From contig JAJKFH010000102.1 in assembly GCA_023333565.1 (NCBI GenBank), forward strand, positions 5,411,001-5,475,000: a DNA stretch of 64,000 bases, written 5' to 3'. Source of the DNA: Puffinus mauretanicus (lineage: Eukaryota; Chordata; Aves; Procellariiformes; Procellariidae). The stretch's first letter is position 1; every line of letters begins with the position of its first letter. This document shows positions 9,604 through 24,600 of the stretch, in pieces. Below the pieces are notes generated by a model that was not told the DNA's origin, ran no database searches, and saw only the letters and a program-made list of their open reading frames with translations. A program made the translations under genes and the position numbers.

Positions 9604-12600
9604 GTCAGTGCGCGTCCCGTCCCCCCGCCGGCGGCCGCCGCCTGCGCCCTTCCCCGGCCCCTCCCCGGGGAGCGGGGGGTCCCTCGGGTCCCGGGGCCGG
9701 AGGCCGGCGGGCGCCATGTCCGGTCGCCTCCCCGCCTCGCAGCGCCGGGGGGCTTGCCAGCCCGCGCCCGCCCCGCCGCAGCGGCGAAGGGGCCCCCCTT
9801 CCCCGGGCGCCGGCCGCCCCTCGCCCCCCTCCCGGGCGCGGGGGCTGTCAGGGCGGCGGCGGGGGGCAGCCACAGGTTTCTCCGGCCAACTTGTGCCGGG
9901 CGGGGCGGCGGACGGCCTGTGGCGGCGCGGCGGGCCCTCCGCCCCCGCCGCGGCTTCTGCTTCTCGAGGGCCCCTCCGAAAGCCTGCCCGCTGCTTTTGG
10001 GAGCGGCGGGGGCGCTCCCCCCGGGCCCGGTACCGGGCGGCAGGTTGCGTGGGGGCTGCTGGAGCTGCAGCCATCACCCTTAGGCGTTTTACGGAGAGCC
10101 CCAGAGCGGCTCCCGCTGCGGTCTGAGCACGGGGCGCTGCCGGTTCAGGTGGCGGCAGTTGGTTGCCCCTTTCCTCAGAAGCTGCTGATTTTTTTTTTTG
10201 TTCAGACGGTGCTTTTGGGATTCTTTAGGGTTGTGTCTTGCGCTAACGCACAGGCGGGGTGTACCAAATCTCCAGGATGGGAAATGATCCATGGATGTGG
10301 TTTTTACTTGCACCCGCACCAGGGTCTCTGCACGAGAGGCAGAAAGCTGAGTGGTAACCTCTTAAAGCGTAAGGGGGGAAAAAAATCTAATTTACTAAAA
10401 TAAAAAGGAGACCAGCTTTTCCGTATTAGGTGTGCACAAGTAATAAGCATGCACGGTATTAAGCGAGGCTCAGTAATTTGAGGCTCAAAGTCATCTTTAG
10501 ATGAGTTCTGTAATAGTAAAGGTAAAGATTATTTCTTAGGTTTTTGTGTGTTAAAGATATGCGTCTGGTTTTACCAAGACTTTAGCTTGTGGAAGGGCAC
10601 AACTGAATTCTCACAGGTAGGTTGAATTCTACCTTTCAGGTCTGGTTTAGCGTAATAAGTCAAGCATTTGAAAGAACATGGCTTATGGAGTAGCTTTCTC
10701 GGATGTTGTGTGCAACGGTTTAATTGACAAACTGAAAATAGGATGAAAAATGGACATAAGAGCAGTCTTAAAATGATGTAGGTCCCTTTACTAATTAGTC
10801 CTTTCAAATAGTTTAAGAAACCTGTGCTATTTCTTTATTTCAGTTTAGCATTAAAAAGTATCAGACTTCCCTGTTAGAGTTACAGTTAAGTAACAATTAC
10901 AATTTTGTTTGTACTTTCTTAAGATAGTTTCATTGTTAAGTGCGAAGGATTATGTGGTTTGGTCCAGAAATGTACTTTGAATGTATGTTAGATCAAATTC
11001 TGTGCAGCTATACAAACACCCATATTTTAGAAATGGGGCATCACTAGATCTAACCTCAAGTGTTAAAAACAAACAAACAAAAACCCTGGTGAGTCAGTTT
11101 CCCAAGACCATGTAGTTGGCCTAAAAGTCTGAAGACAAGACAAAAAAATTCAGTTCTTTGGTTTCTATCTGACTTTTGAGACTCATAGAAGTCACATTTT
11201 CTTTCTTCCAAACTTGTGCCAAGTGGAAAGGGGGGGTAGGTGTTGGGGTTTTGTTTGATTGTTTTGTTTTGCTTTTACAAAAGCTAAGATTTTACGTGAA
11301 ATCGCGTAAGTATGAGAGTAGACTTCTGGAAAAACAACAGGTACATAATGGAGTCTTAAGGTAATAGTTTCTTGGTTTTCATCAAATTAAAATCTAAATC
11401 TAATCCTGATCTTACCTGAGTGTATGTCAGTTTGTGGGTTGAGGAAATAACAGAAATAACTTGCAGGGGTTTTCTGGAAGTACAGTGTCATTATGTCTTG
11501 CTTGTGCACTCCAGAGCTAGTGTGCTACTTTCTTTCTCTGTCATTGTTCTTTATGGTTCTCTTGCTGTAGTCACACAGTTAAATCTTTGTGTGTGTGCTC
11601 ATCATTGCTTCTTTCCCGTACCATTGGTACAGACTCAGTTGCAGGAGTTGGGGCTCTTTGCGTTTAGTGGTTTAAATGAGGACTGCGCCTTGTTTTTAAT
11701 CTTTGTAAAGTTTTATCTTGAACTTCCAGGCTGAAAACGTGGGGTGCTGAGAGGGAATTTTGTGCTGTAATTTCAAAGCCTGCTTGTTGAGTTGGGTAGG
11801 AAAAGAGCAATGCTACCAAAAGTGCCATTTGTTATTCCTCGTGATGGAAAATTTCATTTTGTGTGCACTCCTTGCTGCAGCATGGTAGAATGCTTTATTA
11901 TTTTTGCTACATGTAGTCCAGCAAGTCACTTGGTTGACCTAGTGATCCAAATGATTGCTGCTGCTTGAAAGCCAGTCGCAGCACAATCTTGTGCCTTTTA
12001 GGTGATCAGACAGACAAGCAGAGTGTTGCAAAAGGTAGGAGATATGCTGAAGAGCTAAAGAGTATGTGAGCTGGGATGGTGAAATACCGGGGAAGAGCTG
12101 GGAACAGTTTAGACTTACAGGTGGAGGTACAGGTTTATGATAATATATTAAAATCCTTAAAGACTTAATGCAAAGTTGACCAAATCAGTGAATGATTAAA
12201 ATCTAAGTTCTGTAACTATTAGAGAGTGATATTCTATCTATTAACTGATGTCTTACATGAAATAGTACATTGTACAGTACTTCACGACCTTTGCTGGCTA
12301 CCTCTGTCTCTGAAGTCCTAAGGAATTTGGTGTCTCGTCTCACAATGTGTTGTAGACTAAGATTACCTGGGGGAGGGAAGAGAGAGAAAAGGAAAGAGAG
12401 ACTGAACTAACATGCTTGAATGTACAGTCCCTGTGTTAAGCGAGAGGAAGCTGGTAGAAGGGTATACTTGGTAAAGATTCTCCTGCTGTAGGCAGGTTTG
12501 GTAAACATTCAGATCATGCCCCTAGGCTTGGGATTTTTTTTCTTGTTTCCTCTTTAGAAAATTTGAATAAATAAGAGGGTGTGGTGAGAGCACCTGAATT

Positions 12601-15600
12601 CCATGAGTGATCAAATTCCTCTTTCCCTGTGTATGGTCTTTATCGTTCTCAACAATTAATAATGTGTTATCTCTTTGTTTTTTGTTTTAGTGGTATCAAA
12701 TATAAAATAAATTACAAATAAAACAGCTGAACAGGAAAATCTTGCGTACGATCAAAATGTAATTACTCTTCAGCAACTTCTATTACTAACATTTTGAGTG
12801 TATTTTGAGAGTATCTGCTAACAAAATAAATAATTTGGGGCATTACTGTAGGAAATTTGTAAGTATTCATAACAACACAAGAAACAAATATAACGTTGAA
12901 TATTGATGCCTTGAAACTTAGGGTGAATTTTAACCAGCTATTTCCATGCACATAGACAGGCTTGGTACTTTGTTAAAACATATTTATCTTCCCCCCAAAA
13001 AAATCCCAGAAACCAAAAAGCAAAACCCAAACTGATACCTAGGATAACCAGGTGGCATTTTCAGCTCAGTGGTATTAGTAATGAGAATTGAGTGCAATAA
13101 CTCTAGGACTGGTAGGTATCTCATTGATCTGTGTTCATTCCGGGTTTTTCCTGGGAATTGTGCTAAGTTCCCACTACTGTGCTAAAGTTTGTCTACAACT
13201 TTTGAGCAAGCTTGAATCAGCTGGCTCATTAATAATAGGCTGCGTTCAAGTCTAGTTATCCTCCAGATTTCCAGGTAGAACAAAGACTATTATCAGCATG
13301 TGAATGCTGGTAGTTTTCTTGTGCCTTTCCCTGACTTCAGACGTGCTGAAAGGGTGGATGTGTTTCTCCAGAGTTCTCTAGAGCAACTAGTCTTATTACA
13401 ATGCTGAGAAACATTTGATACGACTTCCAAAGAAAAAATAATGGTTCCATTAACTATAAACACAGTAACCGGGTTTAGCATTGGACCACAGGTACTGAAG
13501 CTAGACCTAAGCAGATGCATGGATTTGGGTATAAATCAGCTGATCTGAATGCAGTGAAGATGCATCTGCAGCTCACTGATGTGTTGCTGCTGAACTACAA
13601 TATTTACTTACAAAGACTTAGTTTTAGATTACTGAAATAATTTAAATATTGTTTACTGGAAAGTTTATTATGGAAGTATATTTAAATCTGAAATAGTTTC
13701 GTTATCAGATTTTTGTTTGATTTAGAGAACAGTGGTAGATCTAGGAATTGTAATAAGATGTTTAGCAGAAATATAAGTAGTAAAGTATATGAAGGGCTTT
13801 TTTTGTTCATCCTTGTGAATTTGTCTTGCATCTTTGTACTCTCACCTAGAAGTTACCCCTGGTCTTCTGTTCTTACATCATCTTTACCTTTCTTTAGCAG
13901 TTTATCCTTTGCTCCCTTCTCTTACTGACTAGGCAAGAAGCACTGAAAAAATATGTTTCAGCTGGAGGTATCAGCTGTTTTGCTGACTGGTATATAAGTG
14001 CCGGTTGACTAGCTGGTAGGCCAAACATAACAGGTTGTTGTTGGACCTGTGTAGTAATCTTTCGCTCAGGCACAGCACTAATTAATGTCCATCTTTTTCA
14101 GAGAGCAGGCAATTTTCATGTAACTTGTAAGGCTTTTTTTTTTTTTTTTTGTGTTACTCACCAACAGAATCAGTTATTGGGAGGGACTGACTCAAGGAAT
14201 ACTCAATAATACTCGAGGAAACTTTTAGCTATCTTAACCATATTAGACTTGTAGAATACTTCTAGAAATGTTATTATTCTGTTCCTGTGTAATAGGCGAG
14301 CAGTTTTGAAAACAGACATTTCAGAAAAGTTTTTCAATAATAAGCCTTTTCAATCAATAAACCTGATTGTCAGGTTCATTTTATCAAGTGAAATGAGGCA
14401 GTGTGAAACTAACAGTTTGAAAGATAAGAGATTTAGACATGAAAAATCCAGGATCTAGGCTGAGGTTTTTAATCTCGTTTAAAATGAAGGCCTTCTCAAC
14501 CTTTAATATGTATGCTGATTTTAAAATATTAGTTATTTAAAGGTTTAAATACAATCTTTATTTTGTCTAGTTTTTAAACTCTTAAAAGTGAAGAATTTTC
14601 AAGATTGACTAGGCAGTGACATGTGAATTGTGCGAGCGATGTTTATGAAGGCAGAATGGTAAATCTGAAATATAATCAGGAAAGCATATGGTACTAGTAG
14701 GTATGCTTCATGTATCGATGTGACCAGATTAAAAAGTGCTTCAGGCCTCTCTTTGCATAGTCTCACTTGTTCCTATCCAGGAAGTGAAGAATCATTCATT
14801 AGCACTTATGGCAAGGTGGTTAAGTCGTTAAAATATTTTTTTTAGAGTGTGTGTAATATTGATGTGTCAGAGTGGACTATATAGCAGATTACTTGAGATT
14901 CCAAAATTCTGCTGAAAATTATATTTGCAGTGTTTCTGACTGCATTTATTGTTACTGTTGTTATTTGCTTTCAAATTGCAAAATAAAACACTTGTTTCTG
15001 TAATGCATATGTTCAGGCCTTTCTGGCACTGAAGAAAATAGCTTTTGATGGGAAGACAAAACAGCCCAGATATTTCGTACGCGAGTATCTTTATTACTAA
15101 AGCTGTTGGTTGGTATAATTGAGTGGTTAACATGAGGTCTTTTTGTGAACTAGATGAAAGAGCTTGGTATAATGAGCTGTTGTAGTTATTGTAGTAACAT
15201 GTAAATATACTTCATAGAATTTGAGAAAAATATTTTCCTATTCAGTGTAAGAGATAAATGGTATTGCTTTTATGTTAGATTTGTACATCCACACAGGCCT
15301 ACGTGCATTTTGTTGAAGTTTGTGACATCATTAAGTCTGGTAACTTCTGAATATGAGGTTTGATTGGTGGGTTGTTTTGGGGAATTTCCTAGGCAGTAGT
15401 GGAAAGAACTGTGTTGGTCTTTTTTTTTTTTTTTTTCCCTTTCTTTTCTTTTCTTTTTTCTATTCCACTTTCCAGTTAAGTTAAACTGGGTGTTATGTGC
15501 AGCCTGAACATCCATTTGGCAAAGATCTGACATCATGCATTTCTGGAGTTGGTCACAGATCAAACTAACTTTTTTGGATGATGCAGTGGAAATGTTCTAC

Positions 15601-18600
15601 CATAGCTACTCTTACTCTAATCTGCACAGCTTTCCAATAGCTTTAATGTATTTACATCTTTTTTGAAAAATTAGAGAATTCTTTTTCCAATTAGAGAATA
15701 ATGTTGGAGTAATGACCACTATGCAGAGCTAGCGTGGAAGACAGCAATATGGAAGTACACCTAGAACCCATTGCATTGGGGTGGTTGTAGAGCAGTCTAT
15801 TATTGGGTAGGAAAGTGGGGACATGGCATAGAAGGGAGCAGATGGAGCATTTGAGATGGGAATAGGTGTTTCTGGCAAGGGGGAGATGCGAGATACACAC
15901 AGAAAACTTTTGGTATGATAGAGCATGAGATATGCCTAATAGCCTGAGGAAAAAGCGAGTGCTTAACCCAAAGGAAGTGAAAAATTGGTCCCTGCTGTAA
16001 AGGAGCCTCGTAATTGCAGGGAATCCTTGAAACAAGTGGGAATGTAATCTCCAGTTAACTTGTGCAGGAGAAGGGAACAGAAGAGAGTAAGGAACTCCTG
16101 GGTGAACAGTGAGTTATATCTACTCTCCCAGTTGCTATTAAAAAAATATGGTGGCACGATTTGCAGAAAAACAAAAGTGTAGTTTTGAAAGATTCTTTGA
16201 GGTAGAGGTTTCTTTGTTTTGTTATCTATCTATATAACTGGTTCCTTTTTATAACTTTATACGCATTCTGTCTGTTGTTCATGTTTAGAATATGAATGTC
16301 TTCAAATAAATTTGTTTTAGAAAATTAAATATAAATATTCCATGTTATGCTTGCTATTTATCTTTTGATTTTATGATGTGCTAAGATAGTGTTTACAATT
16401 CTCAGATTGTGATTTTGCAAAACCAAAAAACAACAAATAATCAGGGAAAAAATTTGGAATCTCTCAAGATACTGGTGTACTTTTTTCCCTTCATAGTGGT
16501 AAAATGCAAAAAAAAAAAAAAAGACCTGGGGTTTCTTTCCCATATCTAATTTTCTTCTCTATTCTAGAATTTAAGATCTTAAGTATCTTTTGCTAAACTT
16601 CAGTTGCTAATGTTTAATGGATACTTTCTTTAATAGAGGGTTACTTAAGGTATATGCAAAGATATTTGATAGTGATAGAAAAGCAAAAGATGTGTTATGA
16701 TCTTGGAAGTCCTGTTGTCATCCTGATGCACTGTAGAAGAGTGCTGTAATTCAAATAGCTTGTGTAGTATCAGAGGGAGCAAAATGAACCTAAGTTGTTT
16801 GAGTTGAGAGACTTGTAAAGACAAGATTATTGGCACATATAGTGGTAGTATCATTTATTAAATATACTCTACCTAAATAAGAATATAGCATAAAGAATCT
16901 CCACCTATTGTTAATCTTAATGTTGTTCCATGCTGCGTCTTGTACAAATTACCAGTTCCTCTGTAAAATTGCAGTAAAGTCCTTATTTTGATCATTTTAG
17001 TTTATTGTGCTGTAATCATAACTTAGATTCCAAATATAAAAAAAACCTTAAAGGCGCAAAGAAAATATTTTCATTATATATACAGTAAACCAAGAACCAT
17101 AAACATTTTTTTTCAGTTGATATAAAACTACTATTGGCATGTCTTTACGTAGACTTCCTTAGGCTAATTTGCATGCCAAGTTGTAGATTAGACAATTTGT
17201 ACAAGTAGTAGTTAATTCAGTGTCCAGCAGAACAGGAATCAGACGTTAATTTATGACCTTTCTATTATGAATTGACTCAATTAGTGGAGTTTAACTTTGC
17301 TGGTTTCTCTGCTTTTGATGCCTGGTTAATACTTGAAGTAGCAACTATTCACTGAGGTACGAATAGGCAAAGCTGCTACTTCATAGACTGCTATCCTATC
17401 TATTAAGTTGAACCTAACATGACAGTAACTGAAACTTGAGGGTTTTTTTAGGTCTCCTCTGGGAGTTTTGCATCTCTTTGGTTGTTTTGTTTTCTGCTTG
17501 TTTTCTCAGTTTTGTGTCTTGCAGACGGGGGTGAGGGAAGGTATCCTGTGGATGGGAGAATAGGAGGGTAATGGTTACAGTGGGTGGAATTTCCTTGACA
17601 CTATGCCTGAAGGCTGTTAACTTCCCTTGCTGATAAGACTACTTCATATTGATTATGGTTCTCGGAATGGAAAGCACAGTTAAAAAAAAAAATTAATTCT
17701 GGTGGTTCTTTAATGACTGAATGTTTCTTCTGTGCTTCTCTTAAGCTCTGCTAGTAAACATACTGTTTTATCAGTAAAGATTGAAAATTATGAACCACTT
17801 GTTGCTGTTCCCTAACTTTCCAAGGAGATTATCAAGTTAAAGATAATGTGTTTCCCAGAAATGAAAGTCAGTTTTATTTGTATCTCTAAGGCAGAACCAC
17901 TTACAGTTTCTTGATTTGTGTAATCCTTTTGCATATGTAGTCTTTGTGCTGTCATATCACAAGGCATGCATGTTTAACCTGCTCTACTTTCTTACTGCTC
18001 TTCTGATATTTTGGCATTCCAAATTTCTTTATTGTGTTACCTGTTCTCTGTATGCTACAAATCCAGCAATAAGCTGGGTTTGTGTTATGTAAATATTATG
18101 AGCCCAAATATTCTAGGACTAACAATCTAAATAATCAAAGTAAGTGATCCAGGAGAGTGGAAACAGCTCTAGAGAGGTGGTGATTCATAACACACTTTCT
18201 CAGACTTGTTTTGTTTCCTGTGCATGTTTGTTATTTTAAGTTCCTTCGATTTCTCTATCTTGAAGAGCTTTTCTATCTTCCCCTGGTTTTATATTATCAA
18301 TCTGATGTGTTTGCAGTGTTACTCCCTTTTCTAGGTATTTATATGTAATCTAGACGTAGCTTTCCTCTAAAATAAGCTGCTGCTTCAAAAAGAATTTCAA
18401 AACAAGTTTTTTAATGTTATCACTTGTCACGCTGTATAAAATTCTCTCCCTTGACTCTTTTATTTTCCACTACGTTGATTTCTTAGTAGTCATATAACTA
18501 TATAGATATTCAAGAAAGAGTTTTGCAGACTTGTTTTTAAAATTGATTTATGAATACTTTTTGAGTCTTGTTCATTTTGAGAAGTTTTTGTTAGAGTAAC

Positions 18601-21600
18601 TTAATCTGTATAAAGCATAGGTTTGATTTCCAAAAAAATGCCTGAGTGATTCAGAAGCACAAGTGCTTCCAAGTGAGTGGGTGCTCTCTTAAATCATGCA
18701 GTGCTGGAAATCATGGTCTTTTTCTTTTATCTAGAAGTTGCCTTAATGTTTATTTATTTAAAGGTAGCAAGAACCTGAAGGTGCTTCTAGAAAATGCTAG
18801 ACCACCAAACACTGCTATTTTCCTTTTCTATCCCTCTTAACTTTTTAGTATTATCTCTTTTACTTGCTAGTTAATTATCCCTCATTTTCACAAAGTAACT
18901 TTGCTAACATATGCAATTTTTGCCTATCCTATTTTTCCTCCCTTGCTTCTGAAGAGCCATGGAGTCAGTTGTGTTGTCTGATATCAGGGGTCTTTGTGGA
19001 TAGGAGCTGCAAGAGCAGATGTGAACAGAAGGTACTGCCTTTGAAACACACTGGTGGACTTTCACTTTATGTAGTTCTGGCTTATTGTTTTCATCCAGGT
19101 ATTCTAATTTCTTGTTGCCATGTGAATTATCTTTCTCTTTGGCAGCCGTTTAGTGTTCTGCAATCTGTTTTTGTTCTGTTTTTGTTTTGATGGTGGTTTA
19201 TCCGCATACACTATTTTTTTTTCTTACTCATGGTAGATTTTCCTGAATTCAGAAACTGATCATTATCAGTCATGAAATTATTTTGGATACTTTCTCTTTA
19301 AATTAAAGACAAATGGTTTCCTCAGGAAAATCATCAAAAAAACCCCAAACCTTAGAAATGCGGGTAGTTGAAGTTATTTTCTGTCTACTTTGAAGATTGT
19401 CTCTGGATTACTTGCTGGTTAGATGAAAAGAAACTGTAGGAGTTCTAAAGCATTATGGCATTTCCATGCCACAATCAAACTACATCCATTAAAATAAGGC
19501 AAACTGTTTTGCCTGTGGGACATGAATGTTTGATTTAGGGAATTAAATTGATAAATAATGGAAATTTAGTAGTGGGAATGTATCTGTTACCAATGTGGAT
19601 GCATCATAAAATATCAAATTCACCAAAGATGGGGAGAGGAACAAAAAAGATCAGGCAAATGTTAAACTTTTCTGCTCTGTTGCTGGCTTATAGTGGTTGC
19701 TCATGCTTTGTGAACTCTTCATTTTTCTTTGGATCTCTTTTAATCTCACTTTTAAATTGGCATGATCATTTGAAGAGCATAAAGCAAAGATTAATTTAAA
19801 TCTGCTTGGACACCTGCGTATAGTTGCCTTGAGCACTGCATTTTATGGCATACTGGTACCCTGATGCAGATGTTCTGATAGTAACTTCATAAAGAGGTTG
19901 GCATTAAATTTTGCTTAATATTCAGTGAAGGTCAGCAAAAGTTAAATCTTAATACAAAAACATATGAATTTATTCTTCTTCTGCTTTCATTTAGGAGCCA
20001 ATGTAGCGATTTCTGTTATTAATCAGTTGTATCAAGTTCAATTGTACCATTGAAATTATTAGGTCTTAGAAACAACATTTGTCCTACTGTTTTTAGCAGC
20101 CTTGGTCTGCAGTTCATATTGCTGGGTGGAACGTAAAAAGTAAAAGTTAGTCATGTGATGCTTCTTGGAGAAGATACAGTGGCTCCCATATTTGGAAGCG
20201 ATGGAGATTTTATAAAAAAGATAAATAAAATTCCTAGGACAGATGGAGGAGCTTGCTATCAGTGATGGGAGCTTAGGGTTGATAATTTGAACATTTTCAA
20301 GTTTCGTGAGGATTTGTCTTGCTCGACCATTGATTGCATTAGGAAGTAGTGAGTGTAAATCACTTTGAATTTGGTGGCCACCAAAACCTGTAAAACTGCT
20401 AGTTAGTCTGTTGTTTTTGTGGAACTAGTCCATTGGCCAGAGCTGTACACCAGAGTTTTTCACCCCTTGTCTTGGAAAGGAATAGAGAAGAGAGTAATGG
20501 GGAAACTTGTAAATTTTTGTTTTCACTCTTGACTTTTCCCAGTGAAATGAAAATAGTGAAGTGCTGGGGTATGTCACTAGGCATGTAATTTTTAATTCCC
20601 CCCCCCCCCCCCTTCAATTTTTGTTCTGTTTTGACTTGGTGTTTGTAATTGAATGATTGTGATTGATGCTGTTTGTTTTCTTTTGGGATTAGTACCTAGT
20701 TGTGATTTGGTCTTCCATGTTGTAAAAGCTTTTCTGTTGTATTCTAGGTTTTAACCCTTGAAGTTGCTGTAAGAAATGACTGTCATTCACAGTGTTTCCA
20801 TTATTTTGAGTTTGTTTTATCTGAGTGTTACAGTTCAGGTTTCTTTTTTAAGCTTCCCTCATGTGGATTGGAACAATATAGCTGAAGCTCTATGCAGAAA
20901 TGGCAGGGTATTTCACTGACAAGTAAAAGCCAAAGAAACTAGCAGGGTATTTTTTTTATCCTTAAAATATTAATCTACTTCCAGTGAAGTTCGTAGTATT
21001 TGAATTCTTGAATGTTATTTATGCTTTTCATCTAGTCGGAGGCAATCTTCTGTGGATTTAATGCTTTATGACTGAATTATCACTGTGTACTTTAGAAGAA
21101 ACTGTTTCTGAAGATTCCTCACTTGCATTAGTGTACTGTGCAGCTTGATCGCTACTCAGTAGTGTTGGTTTTAGCAACCCTACAATGTGCGTTCACTGAA
21201 AACTCTGCTTGTTTTTAATTTGATGCGTTACAAGATGAGGTTATTTATTACAGGATCTGTCACAGTTGTTTCCCTTGGTGTTAGCTGAAATCAGCTGGGT
21301 CCTTTGCTTACCTACTGAACATCTGGGGGCTGGAAGCTAAGCATTCTCGGTGGAGGTACTCTAACTCTGAAATGAGCTCCTGTTGATCAGACTAAAGTAG
21401 TGCTCGTTGACCCTCAAGGGCATGGTATAAGGCCCATCTGTTAGGTCTGAATTTTGCCTGAGGGAAGGTTACTTCAGTTAAGGTCTAGAGGGAGTATGTT
21501 TAGCAGACATTAAAAGTATAATAGCAAATTGATTGGGCTTTCGTGCATGTGTTCGGTGCCTGGCTCTACTATTACTTCAAGTGGACAGTTGCTAATGGGG

Positions 21601-24600
21601 GTTCATGGAAAGTAAAAACGAAATTATGCTGCTGTTCTTTTGTTTTTGTTGATATTCCTTCTAGACTCCTCTTGTCTGTTGTTCTGAAAAATTAACAAAA
21701 AACGGGAAAGAAAAAATTTTTGGCATTCCATTAATTAAATTCAATGGAGAGGATTACTTGCAGTAGTGAGGAAACTGATCTCCTTGGAGAGCCAAGCGTG
21801 TGTCAGGAATGATGTGCGATACACCATTTTCTTTAATGCATTAAATCACAGGCTTGTTATATTTTCATTTGCATTTAACTGTGCACAACAATTAGTGCCC
21901 AAATGTGCATGTGGTAAATTATGTGGTTTGAAATTTGTGCATTTTAAATTGGGAATAATTTGGAGATTTTTTTCCTTATAGAAAATATTCATATTTACGT
22001 GACACCAACAGTGGCTTAATTTTGCTTGGATCTTTAAAGGAAGAGAATTATCCAGGACTTAAAATGCCTGAAGAACTTTTTTTTGTTCTCTATAAAGTGA
22101 AAATGACTTGCAACTTCTTATAAGTCTTTAGCTATTATTTTTTGTTTCAGTTTCAGGATTGTTTTTAAATACAGTTTGGACTGGATTTAACCAGCCAGAC
22201 GCATTTGGTTCACACACACATATAGATTGTGCAGGTACTAACCTTTTAACATGAAAAATTATGCTAAAAAAAATCTTGATCACCTTGATTATGGAGATGT
22301 GTTATTTCTAGCTACAGGTAAAGTAGGTACAGGTAAAAATAAGACCTGAAACTGCCTTTGAGGTAATGATTCCTCTATTTAAGCTTGCATTAATGTTGCA
22401 TAATGAACACTTTAAATGTCAGTATCATTTCAAAGCTCTTGATCTCTTGGTAGAAGGAAAAAATTGTAGGAGGAGGGAAAAAGGTCTGACTCTTCTGAGA
22501 AGATTCTGTGTTTTCAGTTCTACCTTGCTGCGTTTAGAAGGCACTGTTTGCCAGTGTTTGCAGGCTTGGTAAAATGAGGTGTGGGTTTAGTAAGGTATTT
22601 TAGAAAGGCATTCAGTTCTTGCCTCTAGAGCTGTCATTTTTACTTCAAGTTGATTCTGGTGCTCAGATTAGGATGAAAGTAGGGATAATATAAGCTCGAA
22701 GACTATGTTGTGCTTGCTGTAACAGTTTTAAATTTTAGTAATTAGTCGGTCTTTTGAATGGTGCTTCTTAAAAACAGCTATTGTGTATGCAGGCTCTCTC
22801 CAGCAGTGACTGTTTTTGATGCTCTATTGTTTGGGATGACCCCTGAGTTGAACTCTCTGAAACTAAAATGTCTAATGTTCTTCATCAGGCTATGGTCTAT
22901 AGATCCATTACAATGGAGCTGGAGCCTGCTTACAGCTTGGGAGCAAACCCAGACCTGTCTGTCACTAGCAATAGGGGAATGCCACAAGCGCTTAAGTTCT
23001 ACTCGTGTCATTCTGCTTTGATAGTGGCAGTCAGGATTTACACAGATCTCCTGGCTGGGGAAAAAGGGCTTAGAAAAAGGCAGAAAAACTTGCTTGAACT
23101 TACTTAGCTAAAAATTTGTTTCAATGTCTTTGTTTTGTTACCAGTAGTTTTCCAGATTGTCTATGTTTTCCTTACTTTGTTCTGTTTTTGGCTCTTGATA
23201 TACATTATTACTTTCCCACTTACAGACTTTATGGATTTCAGATGAGAAAGCAGAAGAATGTAATTTCCATTACTACCTTCCCTTTGTTAATGAACTTTTC
23301 CCTCTCTTGGATCATCAGATAGAAAGTCAGATTGGATTGAAAAGCCCCATTCATAGATTGAAAGATACACAGACACTATTTTAGTGGTCCAGCCCTTCTT
23401 GGCCTGAGTTGACGTGCTTCCACTCTTTTGGTCAGAAAAAGACTCAAGTAGACGAGATAAGATGGTGGACTGTGTGCACACATCTTACCCGCTTGTATGT
23501 CCTGCCCTCACACCCTTTCTGAAATCCCAAGAAACAAAAAAAGTGGGTGAATCAGCAGGTCTAACAAAAACAGTGTTGCAGTTAAGTCTTTGCAGACTTA
23601 GCAGCAGCCACAGCTCTGACTATAAAACTTACCATTGTCTTTCTGCTTCATCTTGAAATGGCAGGTCAAGAGCAAGAGACCTCCCAAGTCAGTGTCTTCT
23701 CTGATGCTATATATACTACAAACTTTTCTCTGAAAAGCTTCCTGATATTTTCGCTGTGTCTGGAAGACTAGAGAAAACATATACATGCTTGAACTATGCA
23801 GGGCACTATGACAGAGAGGAAGGATGTTGCTGGTCTTTCACAGATTCTTTTCACAGCCTTACTTCTTTCCTGGGTGACCCAGAACTTGCTGAGTGAGAAA
23901 GACAGAAACTAATTCTAGGTTCTTGGTACTGGTGAGGCACCTGATCACCTGAAATATGTTGGTTCTGGAGGCACAGAAGAGAAAACAAAAAAAAAATCAT
24001 TTTACATTTTTATTTAATGGGTTATTTCTAGAGAAGGAATGTGTCAGGGCAGTAAGTTTTTTGCATTTTGACGGAGCCTATCAAGAGAACCATAAAAAAA
24101 AAACCAACAGTGATCTCTTGTTGTGTGACTCCCAGCCATTTTGTTTTATAAGCAGTTTATGTGTTTCTCTAGTAGGTCTGTTACAGCAATATTCGTCTGT
24201 ACTCTTTAATGTCTTACATGAAGTTCTTCAAACTAGAAGAAAGGAAGGCGTTCCCTGTTAAATAAAATACTGATCTGTTATCACTCACCTAGATTTGAGT
24301 TACATTTCTTTTTTCCATTTTTAGACTATATCTTGAATAGATTATAGAATCATAGTCCAATGTAGCACTTCATTCTCAATTTACAAGAAATTCTATAGGC
24401 TACTACTTGGCTTAAGTGCTATGGGAAACCTTTCTTTATTTCAGTTCCTCTGATACTAAATTTTGATATCGTGTATGCAACTCTAATCTGTTAGCCCTTA
24501 GCAAACACTTAGGCTATTAGAACCAAACCAAGCAAACATTTAAACTATAACTAAATCAGTTTTCTAAGTGTTATTGTTTTCTCATGTCATTAATAAACCT

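Larger units (their letters stand above)
8380..10130 (+). promoter_or_regulatory. AEBP2: CpG island with AEBP2 promoter, 5' UTR and exon 1
   Basis: Base composition switches sharply from AT-rich to very GC- and CpG-rich sequence, and back at about 10130. It covers the region upstream of the ATG at 8966, all of coding exon 1 and the first 500 bases of intron 1. Tandem GC boxes lie at 8631-8650 and no TATA box is evident, as expected for a broadly expressed chromatin gene with dispersed initiation. The transcription start cannot be fixed from sequence; it probably lies between the GC boxes and 8940. The frame of exon 1 stays open upstream to 8729, but 8966 is its first ATG. Confidence 0.85.

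Noticed and set aside
9604..10126. Continuation of the exon 1 frame past the splice donor
   Set aside because: The donor CAG|GTCAGT and the exact match of the joined exon 2 show this is intron; the open frame is due to high GC and few stop codons.
15691..16035. A 114-codon minus-strand frame in intron 1
   Set aside because: No similarity known to me, a second frame overlaps it, and no promoter or splice signals were seen.
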